From Paraflavitalea devenefica (GTDB taxonomy: Bacteria > Bacteroidota > Bacteroidia > Chitinophagales > Chitinophagaceae): 64,000 bases of DNA. Both the position numbers and the translations under genes were made by a program. Where the stretch lies: NCBI RefSeq assembly GCF_011759375.1, contig NZ_JAARML010000006.1, positions 310,001-374,000 of the forward strand. The letters run 5' to 3'. Positions 16,046 to 25,370 of the stretch are shown here, one piece after another; the stretch's first letter is position 1, and each line of letters opens with the position of its first letter. The notes under the pieces were generated by a model. That model ran no database searches. It was given only the letters and a program-made list of their open reading frames with translations, and was not told the origin of the DNA.

Positions 16046-16900
16046 ATGGATGCCGACATTCATAGCCTGTATACCTCCGGCTTCTACCAGATACTGGATT
16101 TCAAATGCCGGTGTGTGGACTGCCGCACTTCCAAACCGGAATACAACGAGGCATTCTGCATCAGTTTTGTACGCAAAGGCAATTTCCTGTTCAATATATT
16201 CCGCCACTCCCTGGATTCTTATACCGGTTGCGTGCTGATCACCAAACCGGGTTATGAACGAACGGTGACACATACCCATACGGTACCTGATGAATGTACC
16301 ATTTTTGAGTTCACCGCCTCCTTTTATGCAGCATTACTGGAGCACTATGGCCGCACAAAGTTTTTTGCCAGCAACGACCTGCACTCCACCTTGTATAAAA
16401 CCAATCCGGAAACAGAGTTCCTGCACTTCTACATTGTCCGGCTCATACTTACCAAAACAGGCAGTAAGCTGCAGGTAGATAACCTGGTGATGGAAATGCT
16501 CCATAAAGTATTGGGGAATATTACGGATTATGCGCCGGACAACCGGATACATCCACGGCTCAAACAACAACACCTCACCACGATAGAGCTGGCCAAGACT
16601 TATATCACTGAACATTTTACCGATGATATTTCCCTGCAGGAGATAGCCACGCACTGCCATGTGAGCCCTTTCCACTTCAGCCGCATCTTTAAAACATTTA
16701 CCCACTGCTCTCCCCACCAGTTCCTGCTGAATATACGGCTGAAGCAGGCAGAGCTGCTCCTGAAAGACACGCTGCTGCCCGTAGGCGATATCGCCTTCTC
16801 TTCCGGCTTTAACAGCATAGAACACTTCACCGCCGCCTTCCGCCAAAAATACAAATGCCCGCCCGCGAAATACCGTACTCAGCAACCTGCTATTCATTGA
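16046..16900 (+). CDS. AraC-family transcriptional regulator
   Basis: The protein has 284 residues. The C-terminal AraC/XylS DNA-binding domain (about 185-284) has both helix-turn-helix motifs: DISLQEIATHCHVSPFHFSRIFK and PVGDIAFSSGFNSIEHFTAAF, ending with the family-typical CPPAKYR. The N-terminal half (1-170) resembles a cupin-type sensing domain with several Cys/His residues (FKCRCVDC near 21-27). Its ligand is unknown. A DinB gene follows 137 bases downstream in the same direction and is the likely partner or target. A TACCTTAG close to the start resembles a -7 box. Confidence 0.9.
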   Translation: MDADIHSLYTSGFYQILDFKCRCVDCRTSKPEYNEAFCISFVRKGNFLFNIFRHSLDSYTGCVLITKPGYERTVTHTHTVPDECTIFEFTASFYAALLEHYGRTKFFASNDLHSTLYKTNPETEFLHFYIVRLILTKTGSKLQVDNLVMEMLHKVLGNITDYAPDNRIHPRLKQQHLTTIELAKTYITEHFTDDISLQEIATHCHVSPFHFSRIFKTFTHCSPHQFLLNIRLKQAELLLKDTLLPVGDIAFSSGFNSIEHFTAAFRQKYKCPPAKYRTQQPAIH

Positions 16901-17037
16901 AGTTGTCTTTCCGCTATCAAAGCAAACGACCTCTCCCACCAATCCCATAAATCCACTTAATCCCAGTTCAGACAAAAGCAAGATTCCTTAAGTCATCCGG
17001 AAGCACGCTCAATAGCTTTGTAAAAAACAAAATAGCT

Positions 17038-17445
17038 ATGCAAGCACCATTGATCAAGACGTTACAAAACTCCCGGAATTACACGCTGCAGGTAGCAGAG
17101 GCCATGCCCGAAAAATTGTACGATTCCAAACCGGCAGGCGCCGGTTGGAACTTCAGGGAACAGCTACACCATATTGCTTATGGTATACAGTGGTGGGAAA
17201 ACAATTACATGAAGGGGAATAAAACCGATTGGCAACCACCTGCTACCAAAAAGAACAAGAAAGAGATCATGGCCTACCTCAACGAAGCCTATGATGGGTT
17301 GCAGCAAACCCTGGAACAGGGAAAACTATCAGCAGATGCCGTACAGGGCTTTCATGCCACCATTGACCATATCACCCATCACCGCGGGCAGGCAGTACTC
17401 CACCTGCATGTGCAGGAAATAGAACCACCGGAGTACACCTATTAA
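17038..17445 (+). CDS. DinB-family protein
   Basis: This 135-residue four-helix-bundle protein of the DinB/YfiT-like superfamily has the usual His set: LHHIAYGIQWWE near residue 42-53 and DHITHHRGQAVLHLHV near 111-126. Related proteins bind a metal and some are thiol-dependent transferases, but the function here is unknown. It follows the AraC-type regulator in the same direction. Confidence 0.88.
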   Translation: MQAPLIKTLQNSRNYTLQVAEAMPEKLYDSKPAGAGWNFREQLHHIAYGIQWWENNYMKGNKTDWQPPATKKNKKEIMAYLNEAYDGLQQTLEQGKLSADAVQGFHATIDHITHHRGQAVLHLHVQEIEPPEYTY

Positions 17446-17501
17446 AAACAAGTCAGTAACCGGCGCTCAGGAGTTTACCGGTTACAGCATTCGTGGCCAA
17501 T

Positions 17502-17542
17502 TAAAAAAATGCAGGGGAATCAATTGCTTGCCCCCCTGCATT
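17502..17542 (-). terminator. Terminator of the T9SS protein gene
   Basis: Stem aatgcagggg/cccctgcatt with an A-run on its left, that is, a U-run for minus-strand transcripts, placed 20 bases past the stop at 17563. Confidence 0.85.
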
Positions 17543-17562
17543 GTGTACAAATACTGAAAAAC

Positions 17563-19491
17563 CTACTTAACCAACTGTACTTTTTGTGTACAGCTATTAT
17601 TGGTTGCTACCACCCGCAATACATACATGCCTGCCGGACAGGAACCATCAGTACCCATTTGTACTGTTGATATCCCTTTCTGAACCGGTATGATCTTTTT
17701 ACCTACCTCCCTTCCGTTCATATCCACCAAAACAGCAGTAACAGGTCCGGATACCGGCGACTGGTATTTAAAAACGATACTGCCCCTGGCAGGATTGGAC
17801 AGCAACGCCAGTTGCGGCGCAGCATCCTCGTTTACGATCTTTACAATATTGGAATACCGCACTGCTCCGGCAGTACTGACTATTTTCAAGCGGTACAATA
17901 CAGCACCCTGAACAGCATATTGATCCTTGTAAGCAAAACCTCCCTGAACAGTCTGCCGCTCGGGGAAGAACAAAGCCTGTGTTGTAAACGCTGACCCTGC
18001 TTCGCTGCGCTGAATTTCATAATGGTCCGCAGCGCTGCTATTGGCATCGGTCCAGGCAAGTTGCACCTGTTGAGCCGTTGCATGATAACTGCCCGATAAG
18101 GTAGCAGATGAGGTCGCCAGTAAAGCAGCGATGAAAGTGCCTTTGCTGGAGAACACGTCCCGTCCGCAACCATCGGTCAGGGTAACCGTAACGATACAGG
18201 CGCCGCCACCCTGTGGCGCTGTATAGGTTACTGACTGGTTATTGGTGCTGGAAAAAGTTCCTCCGCAGGTAGCCGACCATTGAATGGTATAATTGCTGAG
18301 GTCTATTCCGGGAGGTACAGCAAAGGAAAGCTGATAGGGTTGATTAGGCATGATCACCTCGGGAAGCCCGCTTACCTGCGTATTGAATTCTGCAAAACGA
18401 TCCACTGCAACATAAAAGGAATAATTAAAAAAGGCCCGTTGTGCTGCCACGCGTTCTGCCTCTGTTCCATTGGAATTATGATCATGGCCGGCCTCATACA
18501 TTACATAGCCGCGGTCCTCATCACCATACGCACGGCCATAGGCAACAATAGCAGCAGGCCCTGCCGACAAGGAAGGCACTTTTTCGTTGCTGATATCATA
18601 TACGCCCAAGCTGGTCGTATTGCGCCAGGCGCCTCCCAATACAGGCAAATAAGTTTTTTCTGAACCAATATTGGTGGCTTCGTCCAGGGTGCCCATGAAC
18701 TGCATCACAGGATGGCCATGGTCCTGGTACTGGTAAGGAGGAGAAGCATCTTTTTTATGCAGGCTCCAATCCACCAATCCCGCCGTACTTAGAAAATTCA
18801 TTTGTATAGTATTATCCGGACTGGTCATATTTTCCAATTCGCTTACCGCATGACAGGCCGCCCAGATATTACCTTTATAGTCCCTGTTCCAGTAATAAAG
18901 ATTATTGTGTGTGCTCCAGGCCGGATCGGCATGAGGCATTACAAAAATATCGTCGCAGGCATTCAACTGGGCAGGCGTTTTCCAGTTGGCAGTATCACCA
19001 CCATAGGCAGACGCAGGAATACCAGCATTCATGAAATAATTGGCGGCAATAATGCCGTTTTGCTTATCCATGGTCCAGTTGGGCGCATAATAAATAGTCT
19101 TAAAAACATCCAACACCATTTGGCTCACCGAAGTTTCTACTACCACACCCTGTGCCTGCCATGAACTGATCACATTATTGACCGTGGTTGTCCTGAATTC
19201 AAAAGGAACAATGAAGGTGCCTCCATGGTAGTCAATACCATTGTGCGTAAAATCAGCGCCATCCTTTGTTTTACCGGTATTGATCACCCACTTTACAGGT
19301 ACTTTATGATTTTTTACGAGGTCGTAGACCAACCCATACGGTTTTAAAGAATTATTAATAGTTTGAGGCGTAACGCCCATTCTGATAAGGAAAGAACCGG
19401 CTTTGATGGTGTCCTGGGCACCCCAGCAATGCATAACAGTAAAGAGAATGATAATGCAGATGAATACGAAGGAAGGGTATAACTTCTTCAT
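17563..19491 (-). CDS. Large secreted T9SS-sorted protein with a GATase-like region
   Basis: This 642-residue protein has a signal peptide (hydrophobic 8-22, cleavage near WGA-QD). Residues 25-365 form one alpha/beta region with HNGIDYHGGTF, HADPAWSTHNN and the end GYVMYEAGHDHNSNG. The last of these recalls glutamine-amidotransferase-like (ThuA/DUF4350-type) domains, without a proven catalytic triad. Residues 385-470 are PKD/Ig-like with a Cys pair (CGGTF and CIVTV). Residues 485-560 are FN3-like. The C-terminus 565-642 is a type A sorting domain (LLSNPARGSIVFKY, VLVDMNGREV, GMYVLRV, KVQLVK), so it is exported by the type IX system and attached or released outside. It is a single gene. Confidence 0.78.
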   Translation of the reverse strand: MKKLYPSFVFICIIILFTVMHCWGAQDTIKAGSFLIRMGVTPQTINNSLKPYGLVYDLVKNHKVPVKWVINTGKTKDGADFTHNGIDYHGGTFIVPFEFRTTTVNNVISSWQAQGVVVETSVSQMVLDVFKTIYYAPNWTMDKQNGIIAANYFMNAGIPASAYGGDTANWKTPAQLNACDDIFVMPHADPAWSTHNNLYYWNRDYKGNIWAACHAVSELENMTSPDNTIQMNFLSTAGLVDWSLHKKDASPPYQYQDHGHPVMQFMGTLDEATNIGSEKTYLPVLGGAWRNTTSLGVYDISNEKVPSLSAGPAAIVAYGRAYGDEDRGYVMYEAGHDHNSNGTEAERVAAQRAFFNYSFYVAVDRFAEFNTQVSGLPEVIMPNQPYQLSFAVPPGIDLSNYTIQWSATCGGTFSSTNNQSVTYTAPQGGGACIVTVTLTDGCGRDVFSSKGTFIAALLATSSATLSGSYHATAQQVQLAWTDANSSAADHYEIQRSEAGSAFTTQALFFPERQTVQGGFAYKDQYAVQGAVLYRLKIVSTAGAVRYSNIVKIVNEDAAPQLALLSNPARGSIVFKYQSPVSGPVTAVLVDMNGREVGKKIIPVQKGISTVQMGTDGSCPAGMYVLRVVATNNSCTQKVQLVK

Positions 19492-19801
19492 ACGGTACGA
19501 TTTTAGGGTTTACGATATAGCAATCGTTTCTCAGGAGGAAATGGACAAAGAATGTGTCACGGGAGATTGGACATTGCGTGGAAGAAAGAAAGCATGCTTT
19601 TTCCGGAATATGCTCGTGCAGATAAGATCAGTGGATCTGTAGATGATTAGATACTGTAAAACTATATAGCTTTATTTTTCCATGCAAGCTTTTACTAATA
19701 TTATCCTCAACATAATGACTTCCGTCAAGTTGATAATAAACTGGCTAAGTATAATGACTTATGTATAAATATAATAGGAGCCTGGTCAGGGGATCGTAAA
19801 C
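19492..19801. other. Gene-free stretch between two minus-strand genes
   Basis: About 310 bases without a credible reading frame. It must contain the promoter of the T9SS gene, but no good TAnnTTTG match is seen near its start. The word ataatgactt occurs twice (about 19711 and 19751). Nothing else is seen. Confidence 0.4.
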
Positions 19802-20836
19802 CTACACCGTTAGTTTTTCATATACATCGGTGAACTCAATACCCAGGCCCGGCTGACCGGAGAAAACGACTTTGCCGTTATCAAACTCAATGCCTTTGGC
19901 AATATCTTCTTTCAACAACAGTGGGCCATCCATATCCACATAATCCAGCAAGGGCGTTAAATGGGCAATGGCGGCTGTACCGATGGTGCTTTCATTCATG
20001 CTGCCCACCATCACTTTCATACCCAGTGAACGGGCTTTCTCAATCATAAAACGGGCGGGCGTAATACCGCTGCATTTGGTAAGCTTGATGTTGATGCCAT
20101 GAAAATGCTGGTAGCATTTCTCTACGTCTTCCTGCACCACACAAGCTTCATCGGCAATCAGCGGCAAGGGTGATCTTTCAAATAAGATCTTCATCCCCTC
20201 CCAGTTGTCTTTGGCCAGCGGCTGTTCGATGAACTCTACCCCCAGCGCCGCCAGTTGCGGTATCTTTTCCAGGGCTTCTTCCACTGTCCAGCCGGCATTG
20301 GCATCTATACGCAGGATGGCATCGGTATGTTGGCGTAAGGCAGTAACGATGGCAATATCTTCAGGGGTGCCCAGCTTGATCTTATAAATGGGCCAGGGCT
20401 TTTCTTTCATCTTGGCTACCATCTTATCAATGGTGTCAATACCAATGGTATAATCGGTCAGGGGCGCTTTTGCGGGGTCCAGTTGCCAGAGTTGGTACAG
20501 GGGCTGGCGGGATAACTTGCCAAACATATCCCAGGCGGCCATGTCCAGTGCACATACCAGGAAATTATTCTGCGGGTACAGGTGATGCAGGTAATGCCAG
20601 TAACGTTCCGGCCCGGTAAAAGCAAACTTCTCCACCATCATCTTCTTGCGCTCCAGGTCTTCGATCATCTTCTCTACCGGTATATTGTAATAAGCAATGG
20701 CCGGCGCTTCTCCATAACCGGTAACACCCCGGTGCTCCAATTCCACTACCAGCGCAGGCTGGTGTGTTTTGGTGCCTTTAGAAATCGTGAATGGATGACG
20801 GAAAGGTAGGTTATACGTTCTATAAGAGACCTTCAT
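19802..20836 (-). CDS. Dipeptide epimerase (L-Ala-D/L-Glu epimerase-like, enolase superfamily)
   Basis: This is a 344-residue member of the enolase superfamily, muconate-lactonizing subgroup. The capping domain starts MKVSYRTYNLPFRHPFTIS. The barrel carries the base pair KIK (Lys152, Lys154), the metal ligands Asp178 (RIDANAGW), Glu204 (FIEQPL) and Asp229 (IADEA), and the opposite Lys region INIKLTKCSG (248-257). This is the complete active site of dipeptide epimerases that recycle murein-derived Ala-Glu dipeptides. Exact dipeptide preference is not decidable here. It lies just downstream of the 4-alpha-glucanotransferase gene on the same strand (36-base gap), so the two may be cotranscribed. 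Confidence 0.9.
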   Translation of the reverse strand: MKVSYRTYNLPFRHPFTISKGTKTHQPALVVELEHRGVTGYGEAPAIAYYNIPVEKMIEDLERKKMMVEKFAFTGPERYWHYLHHLYPQNNFLVCALDMAAWDMFGKLSRQPLYQLWQLDPAKAPLTDYTIGIDTIDKMVAKMKEKPWPIYKIKLGTPEDIAIVTALRQHTDAILRIDANAGWTVEEALEKIPQLAALGVEFIEQPLAKDNWEGMKILFERSPLPLIADEACVVQEDVEKCYQHFHGINIKLTKCSGITPARFMIEKARSLGMKVMVGSMNESTIGTAAIAHLTPLLDYVDMDGPLLLKEDIAKGIEFDNGKVVFSGQPGLGIEFTDVYEKLTV

Positions 20837-20872
20837 TGAATATGTTAGCTTTTAATTATGCTGAATCCGGGA

Positions 20873-23584
20873 TCACCTGCCACTGGCAGCCACCTGTTCT
20901 TTCAATTCCTCATTAAAATCTTTCTCTTTGATCAGTTGTTCCAGCGGCATATGCATGCGGTATTTCCAGTAATGCTGTGCAATGGCTGGTATATTGATGC
21001 GTTCTTCCTGCGGGCTTTGCCGGCGTATGGCCTCACTGGTGCCCAATATATCCTGCAATTGGAAGATGGCCCACATGGCAGGTGAGTGCAGGTGTTGCAG
21101 TACAATGGCTTTATTGATCCAGGGCTCACAGAAAGGAGGCGCTTCGCCCCACTGTCCCAGTTCATCATTAAAGAAACGCTGGATCTTTTCCCGGTCTTCC
21201 TCCCACCAGCCGCGGATGGTGCTCATATCATGCGTAGAAGGTGTTACTACCGATAGATAGGGCGCTGTAGACGGGCTAAAGAATTCATGACCGGCTGCTT
21301 TGGGCATGCGTTGTATCTCCAGGCTCAGGATGCCCAGTTGCTTCATCACATAGGGTACACTGCCCGGCACCAGGCCCAGGTCTTCCCCGCAGATCAGCAT
21401 ATTGGTGGAACGTTTCAACGCAGGCAGTTTCTTCATGGCTTCCTTCATCCAGTAGCCGTCCTGGCGGCGGAAGAAATAATCTACATACAACTGCTTCAGC
21501 AGGTATTGTGTATGGCCATCGAGGTGGCGGAAGGAAGTGGTACTTTCTATACCAAAGCGGAAGTGAAACTCCTGTCCGTTGGAACCTGGCTGTTCAAATA
21601 AAATGACATTGGAAATAAGATCAAACAATCCTTGTCTGATGTGCAGGTTATCCTGGGTAGGCTCCTGCGTGGCGAAATAGTGTTCTACCTGCCGCTGGGT
21701 GGCAAACTCAGGTTTCAGTTCGTACGTACCATCGCCAATGGCATGCAGGAAGGGTTTGAACTTATCATTATTGGGACCAAACAATTCCCAAAGGATCGCA
21801 TCATTGATACAGGGCTTGCAATAGCGGTAATGATCAAACCATAACCCGTACTGGCCAAACTCATGCAGGTGTACCGGAATGGCATGCACAAAATACCCCA
21901 TAATGCCTTCCACCGCATGCAGGGGAATGCTCCAGATGCGGAAGAAACCCAGTATATGGTCAATGCGGAAAGCATCGAAATAATTGCTCATCTGCACAAA
22001 GCGCCGGTGCCACCATTCAAAACCGTCCCCGGCCATGCGCTCCCAGTTATACGTAGGAAAGCCCCAGTTTTGTCCGCGTACCGCAAAATCATCCGGCGGT
22101 GCGCCTGCCTGTACATCGAGGTGGTACAGTTCGGGTTCCATCCAGGCATCGCAGCCATAGCGGTATACACCGATCGGGATATCCCCTTTCAGGATAATGC
22201 CATGCTTATGCGCATATTCCGCCGCGTCTTTCAATTGCAGGTGCAGGTGGTACTGCGTGAAATAATGCAGGGCCACCTCATCATAATGCTTTGTTTTGGG
22301 CGATACAAACTTCTCAATCGATTCCTTGCTGTATTTGCTATGCGTTTTCCATTGGTTAAAGTCGGAAGTATGGTAGCGGTCGCGCAGGCAACAAAAGGCG
22401 GCATAGGGCACCAGCCAGTGTTTATTGTTCTCAAAGAACAGGTAATAATCCTTGTCCTTTAATAACTCTTCCTTCTGCAAGGCGTACAGCTCACGGATAG
22501 CAGCCAGCTTTAGTTTCATCACGGCTTCATAATCCATATCCGGCAGTTCATTGAGCTGCTTCTGTTTTTTCTTCAGCGGCTTGATAATATCTGCATACGT
22601 CTTGCCTGCCACTTCTTCCAGGTTGAGGTACAGGGGATGCAGGGCAAAAGCAGAAATGGCTGCATAGGGATACGTATCTGCCCAGGTATGCGTGGCAATG
22701 GTATCATTAACCGGCAATATCTGTATCAGCTTCAGGCCGGTTTTCCGGGCCCAGTCGGTCAATAACTTAAGATCGGTGAATTCGCCGGTGCCAAAAGAGT
22801 CTTTGCTGCGTAAACTGAATACCGGTATAGAAATCCCCGCCCCTTTCCAGGTATCATTGGGCAGGTGTACAAAACCATCATGGAGGATGGAGATCATCTC
22901 CTGGTCGCCCTCATTGCCCGGCGGTGGCTGCAGGCCATACAATACCCGGTTCTCCCCTGCTTCATAGCGCACAAAGGCTTGTTCTTTGGTATTGTACACA
23001 CCATACTTATAGCTGAGGGGAAATCCTTCGCGCAGCAGGGTGAGCTTAACCGTCCACCAGCCATTTTCCTGGTTCAGCAGGATGGGTGCGTTGGTATCCC
23101 AGTTGCCCGTTTCCCCGGTATTGCCCAGCAGGCATACCACTTCATTGCGGGTGAGCAGGGGCGCTTTCACTTTGAACAGGTGGGTGAACTTCTTTACCGC
23201 CTTGGCTTTGGTACGGACATGGTCACTGAGCAATACCTGCTGAAAGGGATCAGAATAAAACACATTTTCATATTCACCTGCATGGTTCCAGGTATCTATC
23301 ACCTGGATCACTTCAGGGCCTTTCATTTTGGCGGTGTCAATCATCCGGTCGCCCCACTCAAAAACGCGGAAGCCATCCTCATTTTTCAAGACATAATTAT
23401 ACTGGACCGGTCCTGATTCCGGAACGTTGGTATGGATGGTACCATGCCAGAATTCATTATTCAGGTGGGTAAGTGTAAAAGCCTTTTCTATATCATGATT
23501 GCCCAGGGCTTCGATATTGCCGGTGACTGCCAATAACTGGCCATACTGGGTATGAAAACGAACATAAAAGTGAATTGTCATCAT
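20873..23584 (-). CDS. malQ: 4-alpha-glucanotransferase (GH77) with N-terminal starch-binding modules
   Basis: This 903-residue amylomaltase transfers glucan chains between maltodextrins in the cytoplasm. Residues 1-110 and 125-235 are two CBM20-type starch-binding modules (VRFHTQYGQLLAVTGNIEALG and VVCLLGNTGETGNWD). The GH77 barrel (about 260-900) shows RSKDSFGTGEFTDLKLL, the nucleophile region DAFRIDHILGFFRIW, the acid/base region MLICGEDLGLVPG, and TPSTHDMSTIRGWW. The two-CBM20 layout resembles plant DPE2 and is usual in Bacteroidota. The start is either of two adjacent ATGs (23584 or 23581). It is followed by the dipeptide epimerase gene. Confidence 0.95.
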   Translation of the reverse strand: MMTIHFYVRFHTQYGQLLAVTGNIEALGNHDIEKAFTLTHLNNEFWHGTIHTNVPESGPVQYNYVLKNEDGFRVFEWGDRMIDTAKMKGPEVIQVIDTWNHAGEYENVFYSDPFQQVLLSDHVRTKAKAVKKFTHLFKVKAPLLTRNEVVCLLGNTGETGNWDTNAPILLNQENGWWTVKLTLLREGFPLSYKYGVYNTKEQAFVRYEAGENRVLYGLQPPPGNEGDQEMISILHDGFVHLPNDTWKGAGISIPVFSLRSKDSFGTGEFTDLKLLTDWARKTGLKLIQILPVNDTIATHTWADTYPYAAISAFALHPLYLNLEEVAGKTYADIIKPLKKKQKQLNELPDMDYEAVMKLKLAAIRELYALQKEELLKDKDYYLFFENNKHWLVPYAAFCCLRDRYHTSDFNQWKTHSKYSKESIEKFVSPKTKHYDEVALHYFTQYHLHLQLKDAAEYAHKHGIILKGDIPIGVYRYGCDAWMEPELYHLDVQAGAPPDDFAVRGQNWGFPTYNWERMAGDGFEWWHRRFVQMSNYFDAFRIDHILGFFRIWSIPLHAVEGIMGYFVHAIPVHLHEFGQYGLWFDHYRYCKPCINDAILWELFGPNNDKFKPFLHAIGDGTYELKPEFATQRQVEHYFATQEPTQDNLHIRQGLFDLISNVILFEQPGSNGQEFHFRFGIESTTSFRHLDGHTQYLLKQLYVDYFFRRQDGYWMKEAMKKLPALKRSTNMLICGEDLGLVPGSVPYVMKQLGILSLEIQRMPKAAGHEFFSPSTAPYLSVVTPSTHDMSTIRGWWEEDREKIQRFFNDELGQWGEAPPFCEPWINKAIVLQHLHSPAMWAIFQLQDILGTSEAIRRQSPQEERINIPAIAQHYWKYRMHMPLEQLIKEKDFNEELKEQVAASGR

Positions 23585-23834
23585 TCAGGTATTTTCCATG
23601 CAGAGCCCTTCCCACACAGGTTAGGTAGGGCGAATTTATTACAAACTGCATAAATTATGCTACCCTCTTGTGGGCGTTTTACAAACGTGTTAGCGAAATG
23701 CGATATATAGAAACCGGATAAAGGCTGCCTGCACTATCTTTCAGCCCAAACCTGGCAGGTTTAGGCAGTCAGCAAAATAATTGGCCGCAATACTCCAAAA
23801 CCTGTCAGGTTTTAATAAAAAATATCCTTTACAC
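23585..23834. other. Intergenic stretch with two CCTG-CAGG hairpins
   Basis: No gene is seen. Two short palindromes of the same kind occur, AAACCTGGCAGGTTT (23748-23762) and AAAACCTGTCAGGTTTT (23797-23813). The second is followed by AT-rich sequence and could end transcription. Their shared consensus AACCTGnCAGGTT suggests a small intergenic repeat family. Confidence 0.5.
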
Positions 23835-23865
23835 TTTCATAATTAACCCTTTCACCCTATTTTTG
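23835..23865 (+). promoter_or_regulatory. Promoter of the 50-residue membrane protein gene
   Basis: TTTC at 23835-23838, a 19-base spacer and TATTTTTG at 23858-23865 fit the Bacteroidota consensus. The predicted start point is about 12 bases before the ATG at 23884. Confidence 0.65.
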
Positions 23866-23883
23866 CGCAAATTCTTTTGTACC

Positions 23884-24036
23884 ATGGCGAATAAAAGACC
23901 CAAAGGCTTATACTGGTTGTTATTCCTGATCTCTACGGCAGCATTCGTAGCAGCGATTTTCTATCATTGGGAATACCTTACCCTGATCATTCCTTTTGTG
24001 TGCACGTATTTTGTACTGGCGCTGGACATTATCTAA
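23884..24036 (+). CDS. Small membrane protein, 50 residues
   Basis: The frame ATG 23884 to TAA 24034-24036 gives a protein starting MANKRPKGLYWLLFLISTAA. A basic N-terminus is followed by two hydrophobic segments (about 9-26 and 31-48) joined by the polar turn YHWEY, ending LALDII. So it is a two-pass hairpin with both ends probably in the cytoplasm (positive-inside). A consensus promoter precedes it and a strong terminator follows 21 bases after the stop, which makes it a complete transcription unit. The function is unknown and the family is not recognised. Confidence 0.7.
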   Translation: MANKRPKGLYWLLFLISTAAFVAAIFYHWEYLTLIIPFVCTYFVLALDII

Positions 24037-24057
24037 GACCATTTGAACTTTTTATAC

Positions 24058-24088
24058 AAAGCCACCTTTTATAGGTGGCTTTTTTGTT
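24058..24088 (+). terminator. Terminator of the small membrane protein gene
   Basis: Stem aaagccacct/aggtggcttt with a short loop and a long T-run. A second, related hairpin (gccacct...agatggc, about 24110-24128) faces the end of the convergent L,D-transpeptidase gene. Confidence 0.85.
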
Positions 24089-24158
24089 TTTGGGCTATAA
24101 AAGCAAAAGCCACCTTGTGAGAGATGGCTCTTATTATAATGAGTTATTATAAAACAGT

Positions 24159-25370
24159 TTAATTAGCGGCAGTTCCGCCGGTGGGGCCTCCGGTTTTGGT
24201 GGAGGAGGTTTCCAGGCGCTCAATGAACAATGACTGCTTCAGCTTCACGGCCACATGCTGTTCCAGCCGCACGGCAGGCGTCCAGTTGGGCATCTTATCA
24301 AAAGCATCGATCAGTTTATCATTCAGTTCATCATTGCCACCCTTGATCACTTTAGTATAACCCGGTTTTCCTTCCTTGTCTATCACAAACTCCACCATCA
24401 CATAGGCTTTCTTCTGGTCTTCTTCCAGGTATTGGGCCATTTCATGGCTCAACTTATCAATGAAGGCCTGGAACCCCGTATTGCCGCCGGGAAATACAGG
24501 CAGCTTATTCACGACCGCTGCTATTTCGCCGGTGAATTCTTTTGCCGGACGCGGGTCTCTCTTCTTCACCACTTTCGCTTTATCGGGCGTAACCGGTATG
24601 GCCCCTTCCACTACATAATCGCCTTTTTTGGAGACCATGATCACCGGTAACTTCTTCGTTTTTTCAAAATACAGGTAAGCATGTTTCAGCTCATCGGCCA
24701 TGGGTGCATATTCCGGAAAGTCCTTCATATACTTATCCAGGTAGATACTGCTGCGTTGGTTTTTGAAATGGATAGGGAAAATATGCACAGGTATAAAATC
24801 CTGTCCCTGGCTGCGGGCATGTGCGGCCAGGATATATATTTCTTCAATCTGCTGATCAGTAATAGGAATGCAACCGGTGGTCACACAACTGCCGTGGATA
24901 TAAATATCCCCTCCGGGTTGCAGGGAATCGCTCAGGATACGGTCTGAGGCGTTGGGATAATTGAGACCCAGGGAAAGATGGTACTGGCTTTTGGGGTTAA
25001 ACTCATTGATGTAGTAAAACCCTTCGGGCACCTGGTAGTCGCCCTGCATACGTTTGGGGCCTAATGTACCGGCCAGGGCGCATACTTTATAGGTCTTGAA
25101 CAGTTTGAAAGGCTCATTTTGCTCATACTTCACCCATACCTCCAGTTGACTATCGTATTTGAAAGAACGCACATACATGTAGCGGAATGGCCAGGCCAGG
25201 CCTTTTTCCTGGAACTGCTTCATGAGAGTGTCCTCTTTGCGTTTCCAGGCATCACTGGTGCGGGGGAATGTTTTCTGGTATTCGACGAAGTTAAAGCTGG
25301 AAGCAGTGGTTTGAGACCACACACTACCTCCTGTAAGAAGGAACGCAGCTACTATCAGTACATATTTCAT
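24159..25370 (-). CDS. L,D-transpeptidase (YkuD) fused to a TonB C-terminal domain
   Basis: The protein has 403 residues. A signal peptide (hydrophobic 4-17, cleavage after VWS) sends it to the periplasm. Residues 75-200 are a YkuD catalytic domain: VPEGFYYINEFNP, then HGSCVTTGCIPI with His159 and the nucleophile Cys167. This domain makes or remodels 3-3 cross-links in peptidoglycan or attaches proteins to it. Residues about 270-390 are a TonB_C-type domain (LPVFPGGNTGFQAFI, VMVEFVIDKEGKPG, KMPNWTPAV), normally found at the end of TonB energy transducers. No membrane anchor separates the two. ATG 25370 is chosen because it starts the signal peptide. It is a single gene. Confidence 0.85.
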   Translation of the reverse strand: MKYVLIVAAFLLTGGSVWSQTTASSFNFVEYQKTFPRTSDAWKRKEDTLMKQFQEKGLAWPFRYMYVRSFKYDSQLEVWVKYEQNEPFKLFKTYKVCALAGTLGPKRMQGDYQVPEGFYYINEFNPKSQYHLSLGLNYPNASDRILSDSLQPGGDIYIHGSCVTTGCIPITDQQIEEIYILAAHARSQGQDFIPVHIFPIHFKNQRSSIYLDKYMKDFPEYAPMADELKHAYLYFEKTKKLPVIMVSKKGDYVVEGAIPVTPDKAKVVKKRDPRPAKEFTGEIAAVVNKLPVFPGGNTGFQAFIDKLSHEMAQYLEEDQKKAYVMVEFVIDKEGKPGYTKVIKGGNDELNDKLIDAFDKMPNWTPAVRLEQHVAVKLKQSLFIERLETSSTKTGGPTGGTAAN

